Positions 10,501 to 19,428 are shown, counted from the first letter of the stretch. The stretch: DNA of 64,000 bases from RYN-428 sp035551995 (GCA_035551995.1 DASZME010000008.1:1-64000); one strand, 5' to 3'. The notes: a model not told the origin generated them from the sequence alone. Translations and numbers: made by a program.

Positions 10501-11096
10501 ACGATTTAATCGTCTACCACGTCGAAGAATTTCTCGGCTGCACGTGCCATCCCGGCGGCCCCGGTCGATGCCAGCCGGCGGGTCAGCCGCGCGAGCGTCT
10601 GCGGTTTAGCTTCCCTCGCCAAAAGGGCCGGCGGCGATTGTGCCTGTCGGATTTTTTCCGTTCCGCCGAATCCGGCGAGTACGACGTGTTGGGCGTGCAG
10701 CTGGTGACCGTCGGCGACAAAGCGACCGAAGCGGCCGAGAAACTCCGAGCGGCCGACCAGTATCAGGATTATCTCTACCTGCACGGGTTCGGCGTCGAAT
10801 CCGCCGAGGCGCTCGCGGAACTATGGCACAAGCGGATGCGCCAGGAAATGGGCTTCGGCAGCGATGATAAGCCGACCATGAAGGAGATGTTTCATCAAGG
10901 ATATCGCGGCAGCAGGTATAGCCTGGGCTACCCGGCATGCCCGAATCTCGAAGATCGAAGCAAGGTCATCGAGTTGCTGAACCCCGGCGAAATCGGGGTC
11001 GAGTTAACGGAAAACTTCATGCTGGTTCCCGAACAATCCACCGACGCGTTCATCGCGCATCATCCGCAAGCGAAGTATTTTGACGTGAAAGAATAG
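7551..11096 (+). CDS. metH: Cobalamin-dependent methionine synthase
   Basis: 1181 residues, all four MetH modules present. MetH transfers the methyl group of 5-methyltetrahydrofolate to homocysteine through methylcobalamin. The homocysteine domain (1-330) has VLDGAMGS, the zinc Cys in NCAFGP (about 225) and GGCCGT (about 290). The pterin domain (about 350-620) has 'ERTNTNGSRQFKRLL'. The cobalamin domain (about 640-880) has the D-x-H-x-x-G signature in GDVHDIGKNL (about 734-743). The C-terminal reactivation domain (about 930-1175) has 'SRYSLGYPACP', the AdoMet-binding motif. The start is GTG: it matches the family N-terminus and follows a purine-rich AAAGAAG. No cobalamin or SAM riboswitch is visible in the short leader. 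Confidence 0.96.
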   Translation: MRLPFLELVRRRVVVLDGAMGSNLQLRTFDEKRDWMGQENISEVLNFTRPEVIQDIHEEFLAVGCDAVETNTFGGNKIVMAEAGMADRVFGNNKVAAEIARRACDKFETSDRPRYVVGSIGPGTKLISLGNTDWETMLDSYAEQVRGLMAGGSDVLLIETQQDLLCIKCIIGAANLVFAEVGRRLPIMVQASFDLGGTNMLTGSDPSAFVAAIEPYVEVDVLGVNCAFGPNELSEIVRQISEEWPRLVSALPNAGMPITVDEKAVFPMNPPDFTKGMMRYVEDFGVNIVGGCCGTMPEHLKMLCDAVGANRAPKPRKINYRPQVSSLYGAVDVRQENSYLIVAERTNTNGSRQFKRLLQADDWDGLVSMARDEVREGSHCLDVCVDFVGRDGVRDMHEVIRRYASQIRPGVPFMLDSTNPLVMEAGLKLAGGRCILNSMNLEDGEEKLGHICAMAKKYGAAVVAGCIDEDKENAMARTRERKLAIATRIRDLAVGKYGLRDEDIMFDPLVLPVTTGIEADRANARETIEGTRLISQHLPKCHTVVGLSNVSFGLKPAARIVLNSAFLHELREAGLIGAIVHASKILPKNRIPDEQWNAALDLIYDRRREGFDPLTAYISLFPEGTEITTGAKADDADLPIEEKLKKHIIDGEKRHLVEHLDEAREKYSPLEIINNILLEGMKVVGELFGSGQMQLPFVLQSAETMKASVAHLEKFMEKTEGQSKGKIILATVKGDVHDIGKNLVDIILTNNGYTVFNLGIKQPVADILKAWQERHADAIGMSGLLVKSVGVMKENLEELNARGVNVPVLLGGAALTRDYAEDDLATLYKGPLLYCKDAFEGLHMMDAIAGGSVTQVVRDQRTRTVKRKQQREKSREKFGDILDGAAAEAPVIAKDNPVPIPPFWGRRIVNDVPLKNLFPFINPDALFSMQWGYKRKGNDQEAYDRLLNEKALPVFEALQKRAVAEELLQPKVVYGYFPVQSAGDDLIVYHVEEFLGCTCHPGGPGRCQPAGQPRERLRFSFPRQKGRRRLCLSDFFRSAESGEYDVLGVQLVTVGDKATEAAEKLRAADQYQDYLYLHGFGVESAEALAELWHKRMRQEMGFGSDDKPTMKEMFHQGYRGSRYSLGYPACPNLEDRSKVIELLNPGEIGVELTENFMLVPEQSTDAFIAHHPQAKYFDVKE

Positions 11097-11149
11097 AGAT
11101 GTGACGAAATGTACCTTGAGTGCCGCGACCTTTGTTCGCGCGCCACCCG

Positions 11150-11200
11150 CTTAGCGCGAAATTTAGCGCTTCCGCGTTTATTTAGCGGCCCCGCTTGCAC
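11150..11200 (+). repeat. Degenerate REP-like element copy 2
   Basis: Contains TTTAGCGGCCCCGCTTGC, the core of the element at 3944, 61540 and 63638, preceded by two partial TTAGCGC copies. Only the first hairpin arm is intact; the second half of the element is missing. It sits between the convergent 3' ends of metH and the desaturase. Confidence 0.55.
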
Positions 11201-11208
11201 CCCCGTCG

Positions 11209-12135
11209 TCAACTCACGCCCACGGTTTCTCTTTGCGGTGTCTGTACCCCCGGCCCCGCTTCGCTCAACGGCGGTAAATTCCGGTCGAGAAATCCGAGCC
11301 CGTGCGGCGGCTTAATTACCCGCGTTCCCGCCGCCCGCTGCTTTTCCTTGATCTCACGATGCAGATCCACCATCTGCGTCCAGTGTACCCTGGGCCGATA
11401 GTGGTGCTCGGCGTGATAGCCGTTGTAAAACCAGGTCCAGTTGTACAACTTGTGATATGAACTGACGCCCCACGCGATCGGCAGATCGGGATTCCCGCCG
11501 TAATGCAGGTAATACCCGTTGAGATACGACAGGCAATGCCCCAGATACCAGAACGGCAGAAAATAAACGATAAAGTGCCAGTTGATGATCCCGAGCGTCG
11601 TATAAAACGCGACGAACATCGCGATCTCCGCCACGCCCCACCATGCCTCGGCTTTGCTTCGGCGGGCGATGCTGTCGAACGCCTCGCGCGGATCGTCGCG
11701 AAAAAACGAGACAAAGACGTAACTCCATCCGTTTTCCGGATGGCCGTCGTGGCCGTGTTTGTAGATGGAAAGCGGATCGATGGTCTTGCCGTCGTCGGCG
11801 GGAAGATCGGCGTTGCCCATATGATGCCGGCGATGGATGTCTTCGTACAACACCTGCGAAAATCCGCACGTCAGCGATTCGAGCACGCTGTACATGCGAT
11901 TGAGAATCGGCGAGCGAAAAAACCGGTTATGCAGGAAGTTGTGGGAAACGCCGTTGACGTTCCACGAGATGCTCACCGAAAATAGCAACCCCAGCGGCGC
12001 AAGCGCCCACCACGGCAGGCGCCTGAAGGCGAGAAACAAAAATAGGACGTACGCGAAGTGCGCAACGCCGGCCAGGGCGGGGATGGCGTCCCAGCGGGTG
12101 AAGGCGAAGAGCTTGGAATCGGTTTTCGGTCTCAC
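11209..12135 (-). CDS. Membrane fatty acid desaturase family protein
   Basis: 308 residues. Members use a di-iron centre held by three His boxes to introduce double bonds (or hydroxylate) membrane lipid acyl chains. Visible boxes are H-N-F-L-H-N (about residues 65-70), H-R-R-H-H (about 101-105) and H-A-E-H-H (about 241-245, followed by YRPRVHW). Hydrophobic segments lie between them (about 20-60, 165-210). The substrate cannot be assigned: the spacing also fits carotenoid or sphingolipid oxidases of the same superfamily. It diverges from the arginase-fold gene with 74 bp between starts, so the two may share a control region. Confidence 0.85.
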   Translation of the reverse strand: MRPKTDSKLFAFTRWDAIPALAGVAHFAYVLFLFLAFRRLPWWALAPLGLLFSVSISWNVNGVSHNFLHNRFFRSPILNRMYSVLESLTCGFSQVLYEDIHRRHHMGNADLPADDGKTIDPLSIYKHGHDGHPENGWSYVFVSFFRDDPREAFDSIARRSKAEAWWGVAEIAMFVAFYTTLGIINWHFIVYFLPFWYLGHCLSYLNGYYLHYGGNPDLPIAWGVSSYHKLYNWTWFYNGYHAEHHYRPRVHWTQMVDLHREIKEKQRAAGTRVIKPPHGLGFLDRNLPPLSEAGPGVQTPQRETVGVS

Positions 12136-12209
12136 GGCAGGAGGATACGACCGCCGGCGGTTGAATCAAGCCGCCGAATATCATCCAATGCGGCAATCGC
12201 GGGCGATTC

Positions 12210-13058
12210 ATGAAAAAAGCGGTTCATCTCAATCTCGATAACGCGTGGCGCGTCGGCGTTTTGAAACTTCCCGCGATCGACGCGGTTTCGTGGGCCAAAC
12301 GTCTGCGTTATATCGCACGCAAACGCGACGTCGATGCGTTCTATAATGATATATCGGACGATCTGGGCCAATTTGTTCTCTATGGTTCCGGCGATTTTCA
12401 TCATCTCGCCGGAGCGCTGATCCGACGTATTTCCGATACGCCGACCGCGCTGGTTTCGTTCGACAATCATCCCGACTGGGACATGCGGCCTCCCTATTGG
12501 GCGTGCGGCGGATGGGCGGCCAGAACCTTGAAAACCGGTCGCGTCAGCCGAGTCAGCGTCTGGGGATGCGGCAATTTCGAGCTACGATGGCCGTCGCGAA
12601 TCTTCGCCGATCGGCCAGCGCTGAACGCCGGCGATTTCGAGATCCACGCCTGGGCCGAGCGGCAGACCAGGTCGGTGCAAAATCGGTTTAACTGCATGAC
12701 GCGCGATGATTGGCGCGATCGTTTTTCGCGATTCGCAAGGCGCTTGTCGGGCGCGCGCGTTTATGTCACGATCGACATGGACTGTCTTTGCGCCGAGCAA
12801 GCCGTCACGAATTGGGAAAACGGCTTGTTTACCGCCGCCGACGTGGCCTGGGCGGTCGCGATGTTGCGCGACGGCGCCGATCTGGTGGGCGGCGATCTAT
12901 GCGGCGCTTATTCGACGCCGGAATACGAGCGATTCGGCCAGCGCCTCGCCGGTCGATGGGACCATCCAAAGCTGCCGGCCCATGACGCCGCCGAAGCCGC
13001 CGAGGTGAACCTGAGCTCGCTTGAGACGATATGGCCGGCGCTGACCGGTTCGACATGA
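12210..13058 (+). CDS. Arginase/ureohydrolase-fold protein, divergent
   Basis: 282 residues. The metal-ligand motifs of the arginase superfamily are recognisable but altered: GSGDFHH (about 59-65, for G-G-D-H), SFDNHPDWD (83-91, for D-x-H-x-D) and TIDMDCL (187-193, for D-x-D). These motifs suggest an intact binuclear metal site, but the normal substrate-loop residues are not obvious and the protein is short of typical arginase C-terminal sequence. It is therefore probably a hydrolase of another guanidino or amidino compound, or a deacetylase-like enzyme; substrate unknown. The queF start follows 25 bp downstream on the same strand. Confidence 0.7.
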   Translation: MKKAVHLNLDNAWRVGVLKLPAIDAVSWAKRLRYIARKRDVDAFYNDISDDLGQFVLYGSGDFHHLAGALIRRISDTPTALVSFDNHPDWDMRPPYWACGGWAARTLKTGRVSRVSVWGCGNFELRWPSRIFADRPALNAGDFEIHAWAERQTRSVQNRFNCMTRDDWRDRFSRFARRLSGARVYVTIDMDCLCAEQAVTNWENGLFTAADVAWAVAMLRDGADLVGGDLCGAYSTPEYERFGQRLAGRWDHPKLPAHDAAEAAEVNLSSLETIWPALTGST

Positions 13059-13083
13059 GAATGAATTGACGGAGTTTGCGCGC

Positions 13084-13503
13084 ATGGAAAAGCTTACACA
13101 GCTGGGGTCTCGTTCGCTGTTGAGCGAGGCGCAGATCGCCGATCCCAGATCGATCCTGGAAGTCTTCGACAATCCGCGGCCCGCGCGGGATTACCTTGTG
13201 GAATTCGTTTTTCCGGAATTCACCAGCGTCTGCCCGGTAACGGGCCAGCCGGATTTCGCGACGATTACGGTGCGGTATGTGCCGGACCGGTTTTGCGTGG
13301 AGATGAAAAGTCTGAAGCTCTATTTTTTGTCGTTCCGCAACAAGGGGATTTTTTACGAGGCGGTGACGAACCAGATCTTGGACGATTTGGTCGCCGTGAC
13401 GCATCCCCGCCGATTGACGGTGGTGGGCCAATTCGCCGTTCGAGGCGGAACGGCGGGAACGGTAACGGTCGATTACTCGAAGGCCGGTCCGGGCGTCGGA
13501 TGA
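13084..13503 (+). CDS. queF: NADPH-dependent 7-cyano-7-deazaguanine (preQ0) reductase
   Basis: 139 residues, the short (homodecameric-type) QueF. It reduces the nitrile of preQ0 to preQ1 in queuosine biosynthesis. The nucleophilic Cys lies in 'SVCPVTGQPD' (about residue 49), followed by the diagnostic E-x-K-S-L-K-L-Y motif and 'FRNKGIFYE'. The start is the ATG at 13084, which has GGAG 9 nt upstream; an upstream TTG is less likely. It lies 25 bp after the arginase-fold gene, suggesting co-transcription. No other queuosine gene is in the window. Confidence 0.93.
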   Translation: MEKLTQLGSRSLLSEAQIADPRSILEVFDNPRPARDYLVEFVFPEFTSVCPVTGQPDFATITVRYVPDRFCVEMKSLKLYFLSFRNKGIFYEAVTNQILDDLVAVTHPRRLTVVGQFAVRGGTAGTVTVDYSKAGPGVG

Positions 13504-13721
13504 GCGATGTTTCGTTGTGCCGGAATTTCTCAAACGCGTGCGAAGCATTTGCGATTTGTTCGCCGCCGTGCGCTGTTATGCCTGACTTCGTCGATCGCAC
13601 CGCACAGGTGACTACTCGACGCGCCCCACGCGGCGCCGATGAATCGTGAGTGCCGCGCGGCGGGTAATGGGACTTCCCTCCCGCGGGGACAGGTCGTAAG
13701 ATGTCTTGAGATAAGACGACC

Positions 13722-14993
13722 ATGATTCCACAACCCCCACCTGGGCAAGGCCCGATTGATCCGCGTTCGGCGTTGACGCCTCCTCCGCCGCCGGGGGGCG
13801 TAGGCGCGCCGCCGTGGGTTTCGCCCGGAGTCGGGCCGTGGCCAACGGGAAATCCGACGACGGGGGCGACGCCGACGACCCATGCGCAATCCATGTGGCC
13901 GGGAATGGCGCCGGGCGCGGCCGGGCCGCAAACGCCGGGCGGCGGTTATTTTGCGCCGGGCGGTGCCCCGCCGTGGGGATGGGGTCCGCCGCCGGGCGGC
14001 CCGCGCCGCGGCGGATGGCGATCGGTCGTTTTTGCCGTCGTGCTCTGCATGTTGATTTTCTCGTTCTTCGTTAACCTGATGCTCGCCTCGGGAAAGCTTG
14101 GAGAGAGCGCCACCGTGGAAGAGGTGACGATCGCCAAGGGCAATTCGCGCGAAGAGATCGCCGTCATTCCGTTGGAAGGGCTGGTGGCCGAGGGGATGGA
14201 GACGCGCATCGAGCGCTATGTCACGCGCGCCAAGGACGACGACAACGTCAAGGCGGTGATTCTTCTGATCGACACGCCCGGCGGATCGGTGATCGCCAGC
14301 GATGAGATTTATAAGCGGATTCGAAAATTCAAAAACGAAAAGAACGTGCCGATCGTGGTGGCGATGCGCGGGATGGCGACCAGCGGCGGTTATTACGTCG
14401 CCTGCGCCGCCGATCACATCATCGCCGAGAGCGGCACGCTGACGGGAAATATCGGCGTCCTGCTGCCGCGGTTCAATGTCAGCGAGTTGATGGATAAGTG
14501 GCGGATCGAGGAAAATACCATCGTCTCCACCGGCACGCCGTACAAAAACGCCGGCTCGCCGTTCAAGCCGACGTCGCGGCGCGACGACGCGTATTTTCAG
14601 GAGATCGCCGATTCGGCCTTCGCGCAGTTCAAGGGCGTGGTGGCCGCCGGCCGCAAGGGGCGCCTTAAGGGCGAACTCGACGAAATCGCCAACGGCAAGG
14701 CGTACACCGCCCAGCAAGCGCTCGATAACGGATTAATCGACGAGATCGACGCCACGGGATATCTCGACGCGGCCATCGCCTACGCCGCCAAGCAGGCGGC
14801 GCTGGCCAGCCCGCTGGTGGTCAAGTATCAGGACGTTCCCCCGTCGCTATTCGACCGGCTCAACTCCATCCAATATGTCGGCGGCCGTTCGCAAGACGGC
14901 GGGATCTCGATCAACGTCGACGCCGGCGTTCTGGATCGACTGAAACGGCCGACGATGATGTACCTTTATGAGGGGCTCTCCCAGGAGAAATGA
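13722..14993 (+). CDS. sppA: Signal peptide peptidase SppA-type serine protease (S49)
   Basis: 423 residues. S49 proteases cut residual signal peptides in the membrane using a Ser/Lys dyad. The likely nucleophile is Ser221 in A-T-S-G-G-Y-Y; the Lys in 'TPYKNAGSP' (275) fits the general base. 'LIDTPGGSV' and 'GTLTGNIGV' are further S49 hallmarks. Residues 1-95 are a Pro/Gly-rich, probably cytoplasmic extension with many PPP and GGP blocks, followed by one transmembrane helix (about 102-122). The stop overlaps the next gene as ATGA. The 218 bp before the start hold no gene that I can see. Confidence 0.88.
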   Translation: MIPQPPPGQGPIDPRSALTPPPPPGGVGAPPWVSPGVGPWPTGNPTTGATPTTHAQSMWPGMAPGAAGPQTPGGGYFAPGGAPPWGWGPPPGGPRRGGWRSVVFAVVLCMLIFSFFVNLMLASGKLGESATVEEVTIAKGNSREEIAVIPLEGLVAEGMETRIERYVTRAKDDDNVKAVILLIDTPGGSVIASDEIYKRIRKFKNEKNVPIVVAMRGMATSGGYYVACAADHIIAESGTLTGNIGVLLPRFNVSELMDKWRIEENTIVSTGTPYKNAGSPFKPTSRRDDAYFQEIADSAFAQFKGVVAAGRKGRLKGELDEIANGKAYTAQQALDNGLIDEIDATGYLDAAIAYAAKQAALASPLVVKYQDVPPSLFDRLNSIQYVGGRSQDGGISINVDAGVLDRLKRPTMMYLYEGLSQEK

Positions 14994-17458
14994 TGCAATC
15001 GAGGTTTCGCGCTTGTCTGCTCATCGCCATGGCCGCCGCGCCGGCTTTGGAAAGGCCGGCCCGGGCCGTGAGTCCCGCCGACGTGGATAAGGCGGTCACA
15101 AAAGCGATGGCGTTTCTCCACAAGCGTGAAAACGCCGACGGCAACTGGGAAGAAGTAAAAGTTCGCGACCCCAAGGGGGGCGCCGCCGACGTCAAAGGCA
15201 AGCAGTGGGGCGGCCTGACCGCCATCGCGACGTATGCCCTTCTCGCCGCCGGCGACGATCCCGTGAAGGACCTGGCCAAGCCGATCGACTTTCTGAAAAG
15301 CGCGGATATCGTCGGAATCTACGCCACCGGATTGCGCTGCCAGACCTGGCTGCTCGACAGCGACGAAAAAAAGAAACTGCGTCCGAATATCGAGCGCGAC
15401 AAGGAAACGCTTCTGCACGCGATGAACATCGCGAGCCAGCAGGCGCCGGCGTTTGGCTTTTACGGGTACTACATCGACAACGGCAAAGCCTACGGCGGCT
15501 TTGACCGCAGTGTCAGCCAGTACGGGGTGCTTGGGATGTGGGCGCTGGAGCAAGCGGGCGCCGAGGTTCCGCAAAGCTATTGGAGAGTCACCGACGCAGC
15601 CTGGAAAAACGCCCAGAACCCCGACGGCGGCTGGAATTACAACCAAAACCACGCCGGCATGTCCACCACCACGATGACCGCCGCCGGCATCGCGACGTTG
15701 TTCATCACGCAGGATTACCTCCTGGGCAACCTTGCCGATTGTCGAGGCAACGTGGTCAGTCCCAACATCGATCGCGGGCTGGGCTGGATGGATACAAACA
15801 TCAAGGCCGCCCTCAGTGGAAGCCTGTACGGCATGTACGGCATCGAGCGCATCGGCGTCGCCAGCGGGCGAAAGTATTTCGACGTGGTCGACTGGTATCA
15901 GACCGGCGCCGACGGCATCGTCAAACGCCAAGCGCCCGATGGATCGTGGGGCAGCATTCCCGATACCTGTTTCGCGCTGTTGTTCCTCGTTCGCGGCCGC
16001 GCGCCGGTGGTGATGAACAAGCTCGAGTACAACGTCATTGAGCCCAACGGAAAAACCGCCGAGGGGCAATGGAACGAGCGGCCGCGCGACTGCGCCAACT
16101 TCGCTCATTGGATGGCGGGTGACATCGAGCAATTTCTCAACTGGCAAATCGTCAATCTCAAGGTCGGCGCCGACGCGCTTCATGATTCGCAGATCATTTA
16201 CATTTCGGGCAATCGTGAACTGACGCTGGCCCAGAAGGACATCGACACGCTTCGCACGTTCTGCGAGCAGGGCGGGCTGATTCTCGGCAACGCCGACTGC
16301 GGGAGTCCGACCTTCACGCGCAGTTTCGAGAAGATGGGCGCGAAGATGTTTCAAGGATACGAATTTCGCGACCTTCCGCCGTCGCACGTCATCTTCACCG
16401 GTCAGCAGTTCATCCCGAAGACGACCGGAAATCGCGGGAAGTTACCGCCGAGAGTGAAGGGGTTGAGCAACGGCATTCGCGAGTTGATGCTGTTGATTCC
16501 CGAGGCGGATTTTTCGCGTGCCTGGCAGGGGCGCAATGACAAAACCAAGTCCGAAATTTACCAGCTCGCCGCCAATATCTTTCTTTATTCGGTCGACAAG
16601 AAAAATCTGCACAACAAGGGGGACGTCTATCTCGTTCAGGAAAATCCGGCCATCAAGCCGACCCGCGCCGTCACGCTGGCGAGGCTTGAAGTCGGGGAAA
16701 ATTGGAATCCCGAGCCGGCCGGTTGGACACGGGTGACCGCGATTCTGCACAACGACGACAAGGTCGCCTTGACCGTCAAGACCGCCAAGTGCGACGCCGA
16801 ATCGTTGAAGGGAGCGAAGATCGCGCACTTGACGGGCACGACGAAGTTCAAGCTCAGCGCCGATCAGCGCGCCGCGCTCAAGACGTTCGTGGAGACCGGG
16901 GGGACGCTGATCGTCGATTCGGCCGGCGGAAGTTCCGAATTCGCCGACGCCGCCGAAGCGGAAATTCAGGCCACCTTCGGCAAGGCGCCCGATCTTCTTT
17001 CGCTCACAAGCCAGGTGTTTAATCTGCCATTCTCGATCATCGACACGGTGAAATATCGGCCTTACGCGAGGCGTGTTCTGGCCGGCCAGATGCGGGCGCC
17101 GCGCATCAGGACGATCGACGTCAAAGGACGCCCGGCGGTTTTCTACAGCCGCGAAGATTTAAGCGCCGGCATCGTCGGCGAGCAAATCGACGGGATCGTC
17201 GGCTATGACCCGGCCACCGCGACCGCCATGATGCGCAACTTCATCATGTTCGGCGCCTTCGGTTTCCCGCCTCCGCCGACGACGCAATCGACGACCCGCC
17301 CCGCGACGCGTCCCACGAACCGCCCCGCCGCCCGACCGGTCGCGACCACCGCCCCCGCGGCGCCGGGCGTTCCCGCCCCCGCGGCGCCCGCCGTTCCCGC
17401 TCCCGCGACGCCGGCCGCTCCGGTTCCCGCGGCCGTACCGGCGCCGGCTACTCGTTAG
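14990..17458 (+). CDS. Secreted squalene-cyclase-like / DUF4159 protein
   Basis: 822 residues with an N-terminal signal peptide (about 1-26). Residues 30-380 have the alpha-toroid pattern of prenyltransferase/squalene cyclase repeats, with QW-like motifs ('ENADGNWEE', 'QNPDGGWNY', 'QAPDGSWGS'). Two DUF4159-like halves follow, about 393-480 ('DSQIIYISGN', 'FCEQGGLILGNADCG') and about 545-690 ('LKTFVETGGTLIVDSAGG'), so the domain looks duplicated. The last 60 residues are Pro/Ala/Thr repeats. No DxDD cyclase acid motif was noticed, so an enzymatic cyclase role is doubtful; a cell-envelope role is inference. Overlaps sppA by 4 bp and the 3' end of the helicase gene by 11 bp. Confidence 0.75.
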   Translation: MMQSRFRACLLIAMAAAPALERPARAVSPADVDKAVTKAMAFLHKRENADGNWEEVKVRDPKGGAADVKGKQWGGLTAIATYALLAAGDDPVKDLAKPIDFLKSADIVGIYATGLRCQTWLLDSDEKKKLRPNIERDKETLLHAMNIASQQAPAFGFYGYYIDNGKAYGGFDRSVSQYGVLGMWALEQAGAEVPQSYWRVTDAAWKNAQNPDGGWNYNQNHAGMSTTTMTAAGIATLFITQDYLLGNLADCRGNVVSPNIDRGLGWMDTNIKAALSGSLYGMYGIERIGVASGRKYFDVVDWYQTGADGIVKRQAPDGSWGSIPDTCFALLFLVRGRAPVVMNKLEYNVIEPNGKTAEGQWNERPRDCANFAHWMAGDIEQFLNWQIVNLKVGADALHDSQIIYISGNRELTLAQKDIDTLRTFCEQGGLILGNADCGSPTFTRSFEKMGAKMFQGYEFRDLPPSHVIFTGQQFIPKTTGNRGKLPPRVKGLSNGIRELMLLIPEADFSRAWQGRNDKTKSEIYQLAANIFLYSVDKKNLHNKGDVYLVQENPAIKPTRAVTLARLEVGENWNPEPAGWTRVTAILHNDDKVALTVKTAKCDAESLKGAKIAHLTGTTKFKLSADQRAALKTFVETGGTLIVDSAGGSSEFADAAEAEIQATFGKAPDLLSLTSQVFNLPFSIIDTVKYRPYARRVLAGQMRAPRIRTIDVKGRPAVFYSREDLSAGIVGEQIDGIVGYDPATATAMMRNFIMFGAFGFPPPPTTQSTTRPATRPTNRPAARPVATTAPAAPGVPAPAAPAVPAPATPAAPVPAAVPAPATR

Positions 17459-19409
17459 CCGAATGCGGTCGGCCGCGGTTTGCCGCTTTCATCCGGCGCC
17501 CTGGCCGCATGTCGCGCCCCCGCCCGCGCGCCGGCCGGGAATCCTCCGTTCGCGCTTGTAGCTGCGGCCGATGATCTTGCCCCTGGAAATTTCCTTTATC
17601 CACGCCGGTTTCCGTTACCAGCGCATTGAGCTGCTGGTGAATGTCGTTCCATTCCCGCATTCTCACGAAGCTCAGAAAATTCGTCTGACACCATTTTCGC
17701 AATTTACTCGTGCTCAGATGCTGCGCCTGCTCGTGATAAGCGTTCCACAAATTCAGGTATGTCAGGAAATCGCTGGACTCATGCCGAAATTGTCCGTGGG
17801 CGGCGTCGGCGGCCTCCTGCTGATCCATCGGCCGCTCGCGCGGGTCTTGAACGGTCATCGCTGACGCAATGATCAAAACGTCCTTCAGGCAGTTTTCGTC
17901 CACCGCCGCCAGGACCATCCGCCCGATTCGCGGATCGATCGGCAGCCTGGCCAGGGCGCGGCCGATCCCGGTCAATTGATATTCGGCGTCAATGGCGCCG
18001 ATCTCGTGCAGCGTGGCATAGCCGTCGCGAATCATGCGCTGGTCCGGCGCCTCGACAAACGGAAACTGCTCGATGGCGCCGAGATTCAGCGCCTTCATTT
18101 GAAGGATGACGCTGGCCAAGTTGGTCCGCAGAATTTCAGGATCGGTGAATTGCGGGCGCGAACCAAAATCTTCCTCCGAATAGAGCCGAACGCAAACTCC
18201 CTCGCTGACGCGGCCGCATCGCCCTTTGCGCTGATCGGCGCTCGCCCGGCTGATTCGTTCGATCGGCAGCCGTTGCACTTTTGTCCGCGGGCTATATCGG
18301 CTGATGCGGGCGTAGCCGGGATCGACGACGTACTTGATGCCGGGCACCGTCAGCGACGTCTCGGCCACGTTGGTCGCCAGCACGATCCGCGGCCGGCCGT
18401 GCGCCTGGAAGATTCGGTTTTGCTCGTCATTGCTCAGGCGGGAATAAAGCGGCAGGATATCGACGCCCGGCGGATGGTGCTTGCGCAATGCCTCGGCGGT
18501 CTCGCGAATCTCGCGCTCCCCGGCCAGGAAGACCAGCACGTCGCCGGGACCGCTGCGCCATAATTCATCCACCGCTTCGAGAATCGACGGAATCATTTCC
18601 CGGTCTTCCTCTTCAGGATCAAGGCTGACCAGCGGGCGATATCGCGTCTGCACCGAATACGTCCGGCCACTGACTTCGATGATCGGCGCGTCGTTGAAAT
18701 GCTTGCTGAACCGCTGCGGATCGATCGTCGCCGAGGTGATGATGATCTTCAGGTCCGGCCGCGACGGCAACAGCTTGCTCAGATACCCCAGCAAAAAATC
18801 GATGTTCAGGCTGCGCTCGTGCGCCTCGTCGATAATGAGCGTGTCGTAGGCGTCGAGAAAACGGTCGCCCTGCGTTTCAGCCAGGAGGATGCCGTCGGTC
18901 ATCAACTTGATGAAGGGGTTTGGGCCGGTCTGATCGGAAAACCGCACCTTGTATCCGACGGCATGGCCCACACTCGTTTGCAGTTCCTGCGCGATTCGCT
19001 GCGCGACGCTGCGCGCGGCGATTCGTCGCGGCTGCGTGTGGCCGATGATTCCCGCCACGCCGCGGCCAAGCTCCAGGCAAATCTTCGGCAGTTGCGTCGT
19101 CTTTCCCGACCCGGTTTCGCCGCAGACAACGACCACCTGGCTCGATTCGATCGCCCTGGCGATTTCGTGGCGCTTGTCGACGACGGGAAGGTCGTTTGGA
19201 AACGTGGGCCGGGGGAGATTTCGAGCGCGGAATCGGCGCCGTTCGATCGACTGGCGGATGTCGCCCGCGAGCCGGTCGGCGCGGTTGCCGATCGGGTGAT
19301 TTTTGCGGAGGTGCTGGTCGAATTGGCGCAAAAGGGAGCGGAAGCGACGCTGGTCGATCAGCATGCACTGGGAAATTTGACCGGCCAGGGAATCGAGATC
19401 AATGCGCAT
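17448..19409 (-). CDS. hrpA: DEAH-box RNA helicase HrpA-type, lacking the C-terminal half
   Basis: 653 residues; full HrpA is about 1300. HrpA unwinds RNA with ATP and rescues stalled ribosomes in E. coli. Visible are Walker A GETGSGKTT (97-105), D-E-A-H (194-197), SAT, 'VLATNVAETSLTVPG' and Q-R-K-G-R-C-G-R, then the winged-helix/HA2 region up to about 590 ending 'WNDIHQQLNAL'. Instead of the OB-fold and DUF3418 regions it ends in an Arg/Gly/Pro-rich tail. Either a genuine short form or a truncation; the 3' end overlaps the neighbouring convergent gene by 11 bp. It starts 19 bp after hisF. Confidence 0.85.
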   Translation of the reverse strand: MRIDLDSLAGQISQCMLIDQRRFRSLLRQFDQHLRKNHPIGNRADRLAGDIRQSIERRRFRARNLPRPTFPNDLPVVDKRHEIARAIESSQVVVVCGETGSGKTTQLPKICLELGRGVAGIIGHTQPRRIAARSVAQRIAQELQTSVGHAVGYKVRFSDQTGPNPFIKLMTDGILLAETQGDRFLDAYDTLIIDEAHERSLNIDFLLGYLSKLLPSRPDLKIIITSATIDPQRFSKHFNDAPIIEVSGRTYSVQTRYRPLVSLDPEEEDREMIPSILEAVDELWRSGPGDVLVFLAGEREIRETAEALRKHHPPGVDILPLYSRLSNDEQNRIFQAHGRPRIVLATNVAETSLTVPGIKYVVDPGYARISRYSPRTKVQRLPIERISRASADQRKGRCGRVSEGVCVRLYSEEDFGSRPQFTDPEILRTNLASVILQMKALNLGAIEQFPFVEAPDQRMIRDGYATLHEIGAIDAEYQLTGIGRALARLPIDPRIGRMVLAAVDENCLKDVLIIASAMTVQDPRERPMDQQEAADAAHGQFRHESSDFLTYLNLWNAYHEQAQHLSTSKLRKWCQTNFLSFVRMREWNDIHQQLNALVTETGVDKGNFQGQDHRPQLQARTEDSRPARGRGRDMRPGRRMKAANRGRPHSANE

Positions 19410-19428
19410 CGAAGCGTGATTGTAGGAG

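Noticed and set aside
14966..16387. 473-codon frame antisense to the DUF4159 gene
   Set aside because: No ribosome site, no recognisable domain, typical antisense composition.
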